Positions 1 through 8,701 of a DNA stretch of 64,000 nt are shown piece after piece. This stretch comes from DASRQK01 sp040392005. Lineage in GTDB: Bacteria > Bacteroidota > Bacteroidia > Sphingobacteriales > Sphingobacteriaceae. Within the stretch, counting starts at the first letter, position 1; each line of letters opens with the position of its first letter. The notes under the pieces were generated by a model. The model was not told the DNA's origin. It worked only from the letters and a program-made list of their open reading frames with translations, and ran no database searches. The position numbers and the translations under genes were made by a program. The stretch spans positions 1 to 64,000 of the forward strand of contig JBEBWT010000003.1 in the NCBI GenBank assembly GCA_040392005.1. The letters run 5' to 3'.

Positions 1-12
1 GGATTTTATAGA

Positions 13-50
13 AGCCCCCGTTGGAAACAGCGGGGGCTTTCTTTGTTTTC
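13..50 (+). terminator. Rho-independent terminator of a gene to the left
   Basis: Stem AGCCCCCG (13-20) pairs with CGGGGGCT (31-38) around a 10-nt loop and is followed by a T-rich tail (TTCTTTGTTTT). The orientation of the tail suggests it ends a plus-strand transcript that starts outside the window. On the minus strand the region beyond it is also T-containing, so it could serve both directions, but the forward reading is the better one. Confidence 0.7.
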
Positions 51-130
51 AGGGAGTTTGATAGGACTATCCTAATAGGACTATTCCAGGAAGGATCCCC
101 TGCCCCGGAGGGATCTCTCCCCCCTGCCAG

Positions 131-294
131 AAAATAAGCATTTGTTTTCCGGGCCTTTGCATCTCCGATGCTATTTCCGGAAGGGTTACAGAACCCCAGT
201 CTTGGAAAGATCAAAAAAACCCACCTTAAAATAAGTATTTGTTTTCCGGGCCTTTGCATCTCCGATGCTAGACCGGAAAACAAATACTTATTTT
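131..294. repeat. 43-bp direct repeat plus 22-bp inverted repeat
   Basis: Positions 131-173 and 228-270 are the same 43-bp sequence with a single C/T difference at 139/236. The first 22 bases of the second copy (228-249) are repeated in perfect inverted orientation at 273-294. The 23-bp spacer itself contains a small hairpin, GCATC-TCC-GATGC. The right arm carries the last codons and the TAA stop (288-290) of the minus-strand serine hydrolase gene, so the inverted repeat would fold at the 3' end of that mRNA. The first copy has no matching inverted arm next to it. This may be a transcript-end hairpin that was partly duplicated, or one unit of a dispersed palindromic repeat; the window has no further copy that I could see. 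Confidence 0.8.
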
Positions 295-2837
295 ACATAA
301 TCATAAACATGCCGCGAAACCCTCGACAGGACATCCTTGGCCTCCTTTGCTTCCAGGTCCTGGGACAACAGAACCAGCACGTATTTCCGGCCATCCGGCA
401 GATAGACGATGCCGGAGTCGTGGTTGATACCGGTGATCCAGCCGGTTTTGTGGGCCACCGTGACCCCGGCAGGCAATCGACCAGGAATGATATCCCGGTG
501 ACGTTGATCGCTGAGTATCTCCACCATTTCACCGGTGGTGTATTTATCCCCGAATTTTCCTGAAGCCAGAGCTTCAAAAAACGAAGCCAGGCCATCGGCG
601 GTGACCGCATTGTTCATGCCTTTTTCATATGCCGGGATATCCTCCACGCCCCGCAGTACCTGTACGCCATCGGCCCCAACGGAGCGCAGCATTGCCATAA
701 TGTTTTTTGCACCCAACTTGTCGATCAGGATATTGGTAGCCAGATTACTGCTTTCAGTGATCATGCGGTAAATCAGATCGCGCCAGGTCGTTTTCTGGCC
801 GATCAGGTCATATAATCCCTGTTCAGCATCATCGGCGGGATCCAGGGAATAGACTACTTTGCGGTCTGCGATACTTACGAAGCGATTATACACTTCCAAT
901 TCATTATCCAGTGAAAATTTGCCGGAGGCTGCCTGCCTGTAAGCCTCCACCATTACCGGCGTTTTCATGGTGCTGGCCGAATGATAGCTCCGATCACCCT
1001 GATGGGATAGTCGTTCGCCAGTCTGCAAATCTATAAATGCATAAGCAAAATTGCCTTTGGGCTGCTTTGCAAATTCCTGTTCGATCTTTTTATGAAGAGC
1101 CATACCATCTAAAATTGCTTGTTTGTCGGGGGTCAGAACGATTCCTCCGAATGAATTGCTGCCTCCTGATTTTTCACTGACAAAACGGGCTTCCCGGATT
1201 GATTTATCGGCATTGAGGGTGAAGGAAAGGAAGGGACCATCGCCTCTGTTCGGGTCGTCATAGACCAGACGGAATAAATCTCCGTGGAAATGTTGTAATA
1301 CCCCATTGTAGAACCTTGCTTTGGCAAAAGAGAGGTGCAATGCATTTGAATCTCTTTCAGTAATCACCATCCGGCCGATAAAGGAATCGTTATAAGCGCC
1401 CGCATATGCGCTGATTGGCAGGGAACGCGGCATGTTGGGGTCAGGCTGGACTGCCTGATAAGCCTTTGCAATGGAGTCCTGCCGGGTATTTGAGCGATCC
1501 CATTCCTTTTTATACCCCGCAAGCCAGTCAAAAGATTCTGCACCCATATAGTAATCCAGGATCTCATGGATAATGGACCAGTAGGCCCCCGAAGAGAGTT
1601 GATTGGTCAGGACGACCACACCCAGATCCAATTGGGGAACCAGGGCGATCTGGGAGACGAATCCGGTCAGCAAACCCCCGTGGCCAACAATCTGATAACC
1701 CCGGTAATCATAGGTGCGGAAACCCAAAGCATAGCCATAAAAGTGTTTCTGAGCAGGCTTTAACCATTCGGGTTCCTGACTGATGGGCATGGGAATGACG
1801 GTTTGCCAGAGTTCGCGGGTCGTCCCCGGTTTGAACAACCGGCGGTTGTCATCGATTCTGCCTGAATCCAGGTGCATTTTGATCCACCTGGCCATGTCGG
1901 CGGCCGAAGTGACAACGCCACCAGCGGGATTGCCCGGATCACCGATATTCAGATCAAAGAAGGTATCCATGACCTTGACAGCACCCCCCCGGCGGGCATG
2001 GGCCCAGGCAATATTGGGTTGATCCCGCATGGTCGAAAAGCGACTGATGCTATTCTTCATCCCCAGCGGGCCGAAGATTCGCTTTTTGACAAAGTCTTCC
2101 CATTCCATTCCGGAAACGGCTTCTACCACCTCTCCGGCAGCCAGATACAATATATTGTCATAGGCATACACAGATCTGAAATCATGGACCAGCGGTACAT
2201 CTTTCAGTTTCAGCAGCAGTTCCTTGCGGGTCATTTGAGCGGGAGGAAAGTTCAGCATGTCATTGGCATAAGCCGGCAGCCCACTGTGGTGCACCAGTAA
2301 ATCCCTGACTGTCAGGTTCTGGGTGACATAATCATCCGACAGGGCGAACCAGGGCAGGTGTTTGATCACCCGGTCTTCCCAGTTCAATTTGCCCTGCTCC
2401 ACCAGCAAAGCCAGCGAAGTCGCTGTAAAGGCCTTGCTATTGGAGGCAATGCTGAATAAGGTGTTTTCGTCCACCGGAGCAGGATCACCCAGGCGTTTGA
2501 CACCATAGCCTCTGCTCAGTAATATTTCACCATCCTTGACAATAGCCACGCCGACACCCGGGACGTCAAATGCCTCCAGCACTTTGGCGATATGGGCATC
2601 CAGACCGGGAGGAAGATCATTTTTTTTCTCCGCTACTGCCTGCTTTACCAGGAGCATGTTCACCGCTGCCGCCTTTGCCGGGACAATGTTCGTCGCAGCC
2701 ACCTTTGCCGGGACCGGATTTGCCGTTGCTCGTTCAGGGGCCATACCGGACTGTGCCGGTACTGTAAAAGGAAGCAACATTGCCAGCATCAGTACAACCA
2801 CTGGCAGTTTTGATTTTTTATTCAGGTTACCTTTCAT
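288..2837 (-). CDS. Secreted fusion of class C-like and class A-like serine hydrolases
   Basis: An 849-residue exported protein made of two penicillin-recognising serine hydrolase domains. A signal peptide (about 1-28, ending near VPAQS) is followed by an Ala/Pro-rich linker to about residue 72. The first domain (about 75-440) has the class C motifs S132-N-S-K135, Y226-D-N228 and H386-G-G388, as in AmpH, esterases and the Bacillus muropeptide amidase AmiE. A DUF3471-like linker domain covers about 470-560. The second domain (about 585-849) has class A motifs S622-T-M-K625, S696-S-N698 and K797-T-G799. Single-domain proteins of either kind are common; both active sites in one chain is unusual. 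It is the last gene of a peptidoglycan turnover cluster, 18 bp after the GHL10 gene, so muropeptide cleavage (amidase, carboxypeptidase or esterase) is more likely than antibiotic resistance. The substrate cannot be told from sequence. Confidence 0.85.
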   Translation of the reverse strand: MKGNLNKKSKLPVVVLMLAMLLPFTVPAQSGMAPERATANPVPAKVAATNIVPAKAAAVNMLLVKQAVAEKKNDLPPGLDAHIAKVLEAFDVPGVGVAIVKDGEILLSRGYGVKRLGDPAPVDENTLFSIASNSKAFTATSLALLVEQGKLNWEDRVIKHLPWFALSDDYVTQNLTVRDLLVHHSGLPAYANDMLNFPPAQMTRKELLLKLKDVPLVHDFRSVYAYDNILYLAAGEVVEAVSGMEWEDFVKKRIFGPLGMKNSISRFSTMRDQPNIAWAHARRGGAVKVMDTFFDLNIGDPGNPAGGVVTSAADMARWIKMHLDSGRIDDNRRLFKPGTTRELWQTVIPMPISQEPEWLKPAQKHFYGYALGFRTYDYRGYQIVGHGGLLTGFVSQIALVPQLDLGVVVLTNQLSSGAYWSIIHEILDYYMGAESFDWLAGYKKEWDRSNTRQDSIAKAYQAVQPDPNMPRSLPISAYAGAYNDSFIGRMVITERDSNALHLSFAKARFYNGVLQHFHGDLFRLVYDDPNRGDGPFLSFTLNADKSIREARFVSEKSGGSNSFGGIVLTPDKQAILDGMALHKKIEQEFAKQPKGNFAYAFIDLQTGERLSHQGDRSYHSASTMKTPVMVEAYRQAASGKFSLDNELEVYNRFVSIADRKVVYSLDPADDAEQGLYDLIGQKTTWRDLIYRMITESSNLATNILIDKLGAKNIMAMLRSVGADGVQVLRGVEDIPAYEKGMNNAVTADGLASFFEALASGKFGDKYTTGEMVEILSDQRHRDIIPGRLPAGVTVAHKTGWITGINHDSGIVYLPDGRKYVLVLLSQDLEAKEAKDVLSRVSRHVYDYVK

Positions 2838-2855
2838 CCGTTTATCATTTAGGAT

Positions 2856-4361
2856 TTAATTACTTTCATTGCCAAAACGATCCACCGCTGCGACCCGGAC
2901 GGCCTGCAACTGTTCCTCACTTCCCACCTTTTGCAGCGGTATTTCGACCGTGCGCTGATTTTTGGGCAGAATCTGGTAATCCCATCGATTACCGTATTGG
3001 GTGTAAACAACCCAATTGAAAATGGCCTGCTCGTTCGGATGGGTCCACTTGACCTCCACATGGGTGCGGTTCCGGCTTTCGGTCACCTTTGGTGCAGTTG
3101 GCAGGACATCACTCAGCCAGGGACTCGCAGGAACCAGGGCCTGATCCCGGTAAGGTCCTTTCAGCAATCCTTCCGGAACCCGCGGATTTCTGGTCAGTGA
3201 AGAGATGCTCCAATGGACCGCACCTTTGCTTTTTGGCACAATGCCCCTGGTGATCATGATCTGATTGAACACCTCTGTCAGATTGGCTTCATCGCCTCCT
3301 CGGCCCACATTCATGCCCGGCCAGAGATGCCTGCCCATCGTATTTTCTTCCTGCCACCAGCCCAGTAATACGGGAAAGCTTTGTGCCAATTGAGAGATGG
3401 GCCAGTAAAGCTGAGGAGTGAAATAATCGATCCAACCCTTGTTCAGCCACAATTTTGCGTCTGCGTAGAGACTTGCATACTGATCAAAACCCGAAATGCT
3501 TTCTGGGTAACCGGGCCGCCAGATACCAAATGGGCTCAGGCCAAATTTGACATGCTTTTTCTCGGCCTTGATCTCCCGATAGACCCGCTCGATGAATTTA
3601 TTGACACTCTCCCGGCGCCAGTCACCGCGGGAAAGCTGTCCGCCCGACTGCTGATATGCCGCCCAGCTTTTGTCATCCGGGAAATCTTTGCCCAGATTAT
3701 AAGATTCGTAGGGATAAAAATAATCATCAAAATGCACTCCGTCAATGTCGTAGCGCTTTACCAAATCCCTTACCACGGCTGCCGAATGATCCTGTGTGCT
3801 TTGCAGAGCAGGGTCAAACCACCAGTACCCTTCTTCCAGATACACTACGGATTCGGGCATTTTTTTGACCAGGGAATGCTCGGTAATATCACTGCCGGCA
3901 ATGTGGTGCGCACGGTATGGATTGAGCCATACATGGAGTTCCAGTCCTCTGTTATGCGCTTCGTCCACCCAGAACTCAAGTGGATCATAAAAGGGTTTGG
4001 GCGCTTCTCCCTGTCTGCCGGTTAGATAATAGGACCAGGGTTCCAGTTCGCTGGCATACAAGGCATCCGCTTGGGGGCGTACCTGGAAGATCACCGCATT
4101 GAAGTGATGGTCTTTCAGAAAATCAAGTAGTACGAGGGCTTCCTTTTTCTGTTCTTCTGTACTCAGGCCGGGTTTGCTCGGCCAGTTGATATTGGCCACG
4201 GTGGCTACCCAGGCTGCCCTGAATTCGCGCATGGCAGTTTCTTTCTGCGGGACGGACACATCGCTGCCCGCCATTTTTTTGGTTCCCCCGCAGGACCACA
4301 GGATCAGGGGAAGACATGCGATCAATAGCATGTAGATTCTTGTTTTGAGCTGTTTCATCAT
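2856..4361 (-). CDS. DigH/YngK-type glycosyl hydrolase-like lipoprotein (GHL10)
   Basis: A 501-residue lipoprotein; the signal peptide ends in the lipobox LWSC with the lipidated Cys at residue 24. The body (about 45-390) is the GHL10 (DUF187, PF02638) TIM-barrel fold, recognised by the REFRAAWVATVANINWPSK start, the FQVRPQADALY strand, the VWLNPYRAHH segment and DGVHFDDYFYPY. Residues about 405-501 look like a fibronectin type III or similar beta-sandwich. In E. coli the GHL10 protein DigH cleaves peptidoglycan glycan strands that have been stripped of peptides, which are the product of amidases; here an AmiC-type amidase gene lies 43 bp upstream in the same operon. I infer that the pair acts in sequence on cell-wall glycans at the outer membrane/periplasm. 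Catalytic residues were not assigned. Confidence 0.85.
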   Translation of the reverse strand: MMKQLKTRIYMLLIACLPLILWSCGGTKKMAGSDVSVPQKETAMREFRAAWVATVANINWPSKPGLSTEEQKKEALVLLDFLKDHHFNAVIFQVRPQADALYASELEPWSYYLTGRQGEAPKPFYDPLEFWVDEAHNRGLELHVWLNPYRAHHIAGSDITEHSLVKKMPESVVYLEEGYWWFDPALQSTQDHSAAVVRDLVKRYDIDGVHFDDYFYPYESYNLGKDFPDDKSWAAYQQSGGQLSRGDWRRESVNKFIERVYREIKAEKKHVKFGLSPFGIWRPGYPESISGFDQYASLYADAKLWLNKGWIDYFTPQLYWPISQLAQSFPVLLGWWQEENTMGRHLWPGMNVGRGGDEANLTEVFNQIMITRGIVPKSKGAVHWSISSLTRNPRVPEGLLKGPYRDQALVPASPWLSDVLPTAPKVTESRNRTHVEVKWTHPNEQAIFNWVVYTQYGNRWDYQILPKNQRTVEIPLQKVGSEEQLQAVRVAAVDRFGNESN

Positions 4362-4404
4362 TCTGATTTTTTGTACTTAATGAACTGTTACTATATTTTA
4401 ATCT

Positions 4405-6174
4405 CTATCTGTCTTTTAAAAATTTTTCGAGACCCCGGACGATACTTTCTGCCACTTCATCATGGAAAGCAGGATCCAGCAGCCGCTCTTCATCCGCCGG
4501 ATTGGACATAAAGGCCACCTCTACCAGTACTGATGGGAATTCGGTAGGGGAGTTAAGGGTAAAATTGAACCCGCCCACATTACCGAAATCTGCCAGTCCC
4601 AGTTTCAGCATTTCATCGTAAATATATTGGGTCAGGGGCCGGAAGGCCTGGTGGCGGTAATAGGTGGAAGCGCCCTGCACCATCGGATTGCCTCCTGCAT
4701 TGCAATGAATACTGATCAGCAGATCCGGATCATGTTCTTTCAGGACACTCAAGCGGGCTGTATTGGTAGTATAGCTGTCATTGCTCCGGGTCATGATGAC
4801 ACTGGCCCCACGTTTGATCAGCAGATTTTCTACCTTTTTGGCCATGGACAGATTCAGGTCTTTTTCCAGTACGCCTGTCATGCCCACGGCTCCCCGGTTG
4901 CTCCCTCCGTGTCCTGCGTCCACAGCGATGGTCAGGTTCCGGAGGCTCACATCTTTTGGTTTTGGCTTGACCCGGATGGTGAGGGAATTGCCACGATAAC
5001 TGATTTCATGACCCCAGTGTTCGTTGTCATTGAGTTCAATCGTGGCCCGGAACAGATCCTTGCTCAATTGTTCGTACCACACATTTTTGATGGCCACCAA
5101 CCCTTCCCTCTGGGTGATCCAGTTGCTATTGGAAACGGCCCCATAGATATCCACCACGATCCGGGCCGGATTCTCCTCCATGATCGAAACGTAGGGGAGC
5201 CGCTGGCTCAGACCGATCGATACCCGATCATGCTTTCCATCGGAAGTCACGCTCCAGCTACCCGTCAGGGAACGCGGACTGAATTGGATACCTGATAAGA
5301 GATCCAGGTCATTTTCATCCACATAAGCCTCTGCCTGATCCGACAGCCTGACCCGGTACATACCCTGCATTTTGCCAGTGACTTCAAACCGCACCAGGCT
5401 ATCCACAAATCCCATTTTGGCACCACCTAAGCGGTCAGCACCCAACCCATAGGAGAGTCCGGTGCGGCTCTTGTTTGATACCCCAACCAGCGTATGCTGG
5501 CCGGTCAGCAGAGTCAGAAGCTGTTCGCTGCTCTTCTGAGTGGTTTTTTTGCTCTGCTCATCCTGAATGGAAAAAGTGAGTTTTTCATTCCGGGCCTGAT
5601 CAGTGGATCTGATCCGGTATTCTCCCCGGTAAATCCCGGCCACCCCTGTCTGTGCAGGATCCATTTCGACCATGGGCAGATCCCGGAAAAAGCGGGCTTT
5701 CATTCCCGGGGTTGCTTTCATCTCGACTTCGAGCCGGTCACCTTCCTGCAACCAGATTTGCTTGCCTTCGGGCAATACTCTGACGTATTCAATAGCAAAT
5801 CCCTCGGTTGGTTTTGGTTTTTCGGGATCGACACGGGTGATGACCAGCATCCGGGTCAGGGTATCTCTGCCGGTACCATAGCGCAAGATAATATCGTTCT
5901 GTCCGTACTGCAAGGAGATGGGCGCTGCGAATACCCCGGTAGAATAGATTTTGACTGGTGTTTCCCCCAGGAACAGAAAACCGGAAGGTTCGACCGTTCC
6001 CCTGAGATAAATGGTGGATTGGGTGACCGTACTGATGTCGTCTTTGGGAGCAATAATGTTCAGCGGTCGCTGGGCTCTGGCCGGAAGGGTCAGGCCGACC
6101 TGGGCCAAAAGCAGTAAAAACAGCATCTGTCTGAATGGATGTCTTTTCATGATGGGAGTCTTTCTATCTTTCAT
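4405..6174 (-). CDS. N-acetylmuramoyl-L-alanine amidase (Amidase_3, AmiC-like)
   Basis: Zinc amidase that removes stem peptides from N-acetylmuramic acid in peptidoglycan. The C-terminal third (last about 190 residues) is Amidase_3: the zinc-binding DAGHGG motif, a following Glu in VLEKDLNLSMAK, SIHCNAG with the second His, and the catalytic Glu in LVEVAFMSNP. The N-terminal two thirds carry a signal peptide ending at PARAQ, and beta-rich domains that probably bind the wall. The reading frame is open to 6237, but that longer version would overlap the upstream gene by 37 bp and hide the signal peptide. ATG at 6174 (589 residues) or ATG at 6150 (the signal peptide starting MKRHPF) is more likely. 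Member of the peptidoglycan cluster between the acyltransferase and the GHL10 lipoprotein. Confidence 0.9.
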   Translation of the reverse strand: MKDRKTPIMKRHPFRQMLFLLLLAQVGLTLPARAQRPLNIIAPKDDISTVTQSTIYLRGTVEPSGFLFLGETPVKIYSTGVFAAPISLQYGQNDIILRYGTGRDTLTRMLVITRVDPEKPKPTEGFAIEYVRVLPEGKQIWLQEGDRLEVEMKATPGMKARFFRDLPMVEMDPAQTGVAGIYRGEYRIRSTDQARNEKLTFSIQDEQSKKTTQKSSEQLLTLLTGQHTLVGVSNKSRTGLSYGLGADRLGGAKMGFVDSLVRFEVTGKMQGMYRVRLSDQAEAYVDENDLDLLSGIQFSPRSLTGSWSVTSDGKHDRVSIGLSQRLPYVSIMEENPARIVVDIYGAVSNSNWITQREGLVAIKNVWYEQLSKDLFRATIELNDNEHWGHEISYRGNSLTIRVKPKPKDVSLRNLTIAVDAGHGGSNRGAVGMTGVLEKDLNLSMAKKVENLLIKRGASVIMTRSNDSYTTNTARLSVLKEHDPDLLISIHCNAGGNPMVQGASTYYRHQAFRPLTQYIYDEMLKLGLADFGNVGGFNFTLNSPTEFPSVLVEVAFMSNPADEERLLDPAFHDEVAESIVRGLEKFLKDR

Positions 6175-6200
6175 TTTATGTATGTTTAAATCTATCTGTT

Positions 6201-7400
6201 TCAGACCTTGATCCTGATTCCTTTTTTTTCCATCCATCCGGCAATCTGTACAATCAAAAATGCGACGAGCAGTGAACGCAGCACACCACCGGCACCACTA
6301 TTAAAAATCCCCGGCCACCCCAGACCCGCCATTTTCCAGATGGCGTACCAGACATAGGGCAGAAGATAACAGGTCAGTGTATTGGTTCCCGCCGCTGAAA
6401 TCCATAAAAATGGGTTCTCTTTTTGTTTCTGATCCATCCACCAGACACACAATCCATAGCAGATCGCACTGATCCCCATGCTGATGTGTACCCATCCCGG
6501 GGTCGCCCTGATTTTATTGATGCCATCACTCAGCTCCGCAATGACCAGTCCGAATCCGATCAGTATCAGCCCGGAGAGTACCAGTACCCCCCAGATATAC
6601 CGGTTCTTTTCCCGGGCCTGCAGATAAAAAACAGTGCAGAGCATTCCTCCTGCCACCAGAACGGCATGTGCAGTATCTCCGACAAAAATCGCCGGCAATG
6701 CAAAAAAATCCAGATGGATGGCGATGTTGATCAGGCACAAGGTCAAAAAGAATCCGATCAGCCAGGTTGTTTTTTCTCTCAGGAACAGATAAGTGAGCCC
6801 AACCAGCCAATAGGCCCAACCGATCAACCCGAGAATACCCCACCAGCGGATTTGCATCCAGCCGGGTTGTTCCGGGGTCCCGCTCCGGAAAATGGCGGCC
6901 ATTGCCAATAATAGTATAATGCCTGCGGTTTGTAGAGCGATGCGCCGTTTTTTGCTGGTGTTTTTCCCATAGGCCAGCCAGATAAGAAAGAAAGAAAGCG
7001 TGGTGAGAATGATATACACGGAGCGAGGAAGCAGAGACAGACTTTCGTTATAATACGAAAAATTGACATGGAATAGTCCCATGATGATCAGGGCAATCGC
7101 CCGTATGCTGGTGTATCGGGTCAGGTAAGCAGTGGTATAGCCCTGCTGCAATTTTCCCCGGACGGCCAGCGGGAGCGAGAGGCCCACGATGAAAAGGAAA
7201 GCCGGGAAGATTACATCCGCGAACCCCAATCCGCTCTGATCAATGGACACATGTTTGATCCAGCCTGGGATCTGCCGGACCCCATCCACATCATTGACAA
7301 AAATCATCAGGAACATGGTCACGGCCCGGAATACATCAATGGAAGCCAATCGCTGGATGGGCTTGCCGAAAGGCTGTTTCCAAGTGGCTGAAGGTGTCAT
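6201..7400 (-). CDS. NagX-like membrane acyltransferase (DUF5009)
   Basis: A 399-residue integral membrane protein with about ten hydrophobic helices and the amino-terminal signature RLASIDVFRAVTMFLMIFVN, then FPAFLFIVGLSLPLA, typical of the DUF5009 / heparan-alpha-glucosaminide N-acetyltransferase (YeiB-like) family. Bacterial members called NagX occur in chitin or GlcNAc operons and are thought to acetylate amino sugars across the membrane. The start codon overlaps the nagA stop by 4 bp (7397-7400), so the two are translationally coupled. I infer a role in handling wall-derived amino sugars, for example re-acetylating glucosamine-containing fragments before or during uptake. Family assignment is fairly sure; the precise reaction is not shown by sequence. 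Confidence 0.8.
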   Translation of the reverse strand: MTPSATWKQPFGKPIQRLASIDVFRAVTMFLMIFVNDVDGVRQIPGWIKHVSIDQSGLGFADVIFPAFLFIVGLSLPLAVRGKLQQGYTTAYLTRYTSIRAIALIIMGLFHVNFSYYNESLSLLPRSVYIILTTLSFFLIWLAYGKNTSKKRRIALQTAGIILLLAMAAIFRSGTPEQPGWMQIRWWGILGLIGWAYWLVGLTYLFLREKTTWLIGFFLTLCLINIAIHLDFFALPAIFVGDTAHAVLVAGGMLCTVFYLQAREKNRYIWGVLVLSGLILIGFGLVIAELSDGINKIRATPGWVHISMGISAICYGLCVWWMDQKQKENPFLWISAAGTNTLTCYLLPYVWYAIWKMAGLGWPGIFNSGAGGVLRSLLVAFLIVQIAGWMEKKGIRIKV

Positions 7401-8506
7401 AGTTGTTTTTTCCCATGCAGGAAGACCTGCCTGATCTGATATTGGTGGTCAAAGACATTGAGATCTGCCCGTTTCCCTGTGGCGATATCGCCCCGGTCCG
7501 TAGCTCCGAACAACCGGGCCGGATAGAGGGAAGCCATTCGCAGGGCTTCATCCAGCGGAATCCCCGCATGACGGACACAGTTGGCTACCGCTTGCATCAG
7601 GGTCAGTGCCGACCCGGAAAGAGTGCCATCGGGCAGGGTGAAGTGATCCCCGTTTCGCTGATGCTTGTAAACCCCGTTGAGAGACTCCTCGACCGCATCG
7701 GTGATCAGGAAAAGGCGTTCTCCCAATAGTTTTTTACTCATCGCCACGGCTTCATAGGCGACATGGATCCCATCGGCTATGATACTGGCATGTACGTCTT
7801 CTGCCAGAAATGTGGCGCCGGGAAGCCCCGTCTGGCGATGGTGCAGGGGGGACATGGCGTTGAACAGATGGGTGACGGCGCGGATACCCTGCCGGAATCC
7901 GGTAGTACTCTCCTCAAAAGTCGCATTGCTGTGGCCCGCAGACAAAAGTACTCCCTGTCCGGTCAGTATTCCGGTCAGGGAAGCATCAAATAATTCGGGT
8001 GCGATGGTCATCATCCGGACGGTACCCTCTGCCTGATCCAGAAGCTCCTTCAACTCAGCAGCGCTCGGATGGCGCAGGCATGCTGTGGGATGGGCACCAC
8101 GCTTGTCCGGATGCAGATAAGGCCCCTCAAAGTGCAGTCCCATAAAGGCCGGATGTCCGAATTCCTTTGCCACAGCTATGGATTGCCGGAAAATTTCCAG
8201 GGTATTGGTGGCAAGCGTCAGCAAAAATCCGGTAGTACCGCTTTTTGCCAGTGCATCCGCCATCGTTTGTAAACTCGCTTTCTCCGGTTTTTCGGCAAAC
8301 AGCACACCACCACCACCATAAATCTGCAGATCAATAAAGCCGGGTGATATATGGCAACCTCCCACATCGATGATCTCATACCCTGGGGGTATATCCGCAG
8401 CCTCCACAAGGGAATGGATATATTCGTTTTCTATTAATATGGCCTTGCCCTGTACCGTAGCATATCCGGTATGAATGATCCCATTGGTGATGGCTAATTG
8501 GTCCAT
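7397..8506 (-). CDS. nagA: N-acetylglucosamine-6-phosphate deacetylase
   Basis: Cytoplasmic amidohydrolase that removes acetate from GlcNAc-6-phosphate, giving glucosamine-6-phosphate. Length 369 is normal for the family. Visible signature elements are PGFIDLQIYGGGG (about 55-67), the metal-binding Glu127 in GLHFEGPYLHP, His192 in AGHSNATFEES, His213 in THLFNAMSPLHHR and the catalytic Asp270 in ITDAVEES. It is the first gene of the peptidoglycan turnover cluster, and the downstream acyltransferase overlaps it by 4 bp. No nagB, murQ or sugar kinase lies in the window, so those steps must be encoded elsewhere. A degenerate -7 element (TATACTTG on the minus strand, 8563-8570) lies about 60 bp upstream. 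Confidence 0.95.
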   Translation of the reverse strand: MDQLAITNGIIHTGYATVQGKAILIENEYIHSLVEAADIPPGYEIIDVGGCHISPGFIDLQIYGGGGVLFAEKPEKASLQTMADALAKSGTTGFLLTLATNTLEIFRQSIAVAKEFGHPAFMGLHFEGPYLHPDKRGAHPTACLRHPSAAELKELLDQAEGTVRMMTIAPELFDASLTGILTGQGVLLSAGHSNATFEESTTGFRQGIRAVTHLFNAMSPLHHRQTGLPGATFLAEDVHASIIADGIHVAYEAVAMSKKLLGERLFLITDAVEESLNGVYKHQRNGDHFTLPDGTLSGSALTLMQAVANCVRHAGIPLDEALRMASLYPARLFGATDRGDIATGKRADLNVFDHQYQIRQVFLHGKKQL

Positions 8507-8701
8507 TGTTTTTTCTAATCGGTTATTGAATCCCGAACGTCAATGTATCATCCGGGATCATGCAAGTATAAACATTTATACCAATAAAAATGCGTTTTTA
8601 TGCGTTTTTATCTTCAGTTCCCGGTAAAACGGGCGTAACCTCGATTTCAACGCATAAAAACGCATCGGACAGAACGATCTGTCAGTGTTTTATCTCATGG
8701 A
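8507..8701. promoter_or_regulatory. nagA upstream region with 15-bp inverted repeat
   Basis: The 195-bp gap between the M28 peptidase gene and nagA, both on the minus strand. ATGCGTTTTTATGCG (8590-8604) is repeated inverted as CGCATAAAAACGCAT (8651-8665), a perfect 15-bp pair with a 46-bp spacer that holds a smaller CCCG/CGGG hairpin. TGCGTTTTTA is also directly repeated at 8591-8610. On the minus strand the second arm is followed by TTTTTATT, so the structure may be the terminator of the M28 gene. Nearer to nagA, TATAAA-CA-TTTATA (8567-8580) is a small palindrome beside a weak -7 element, a possible operator. Both readings are inference. Confidence 0.5.

Noticed and set aside
288..2837. Antibiotic-resistance beta-lactamase
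   Set aside because: Motifs fit the wider serine hydrolase family, and the context is cell-wall turnover; no evidence of resistance function.
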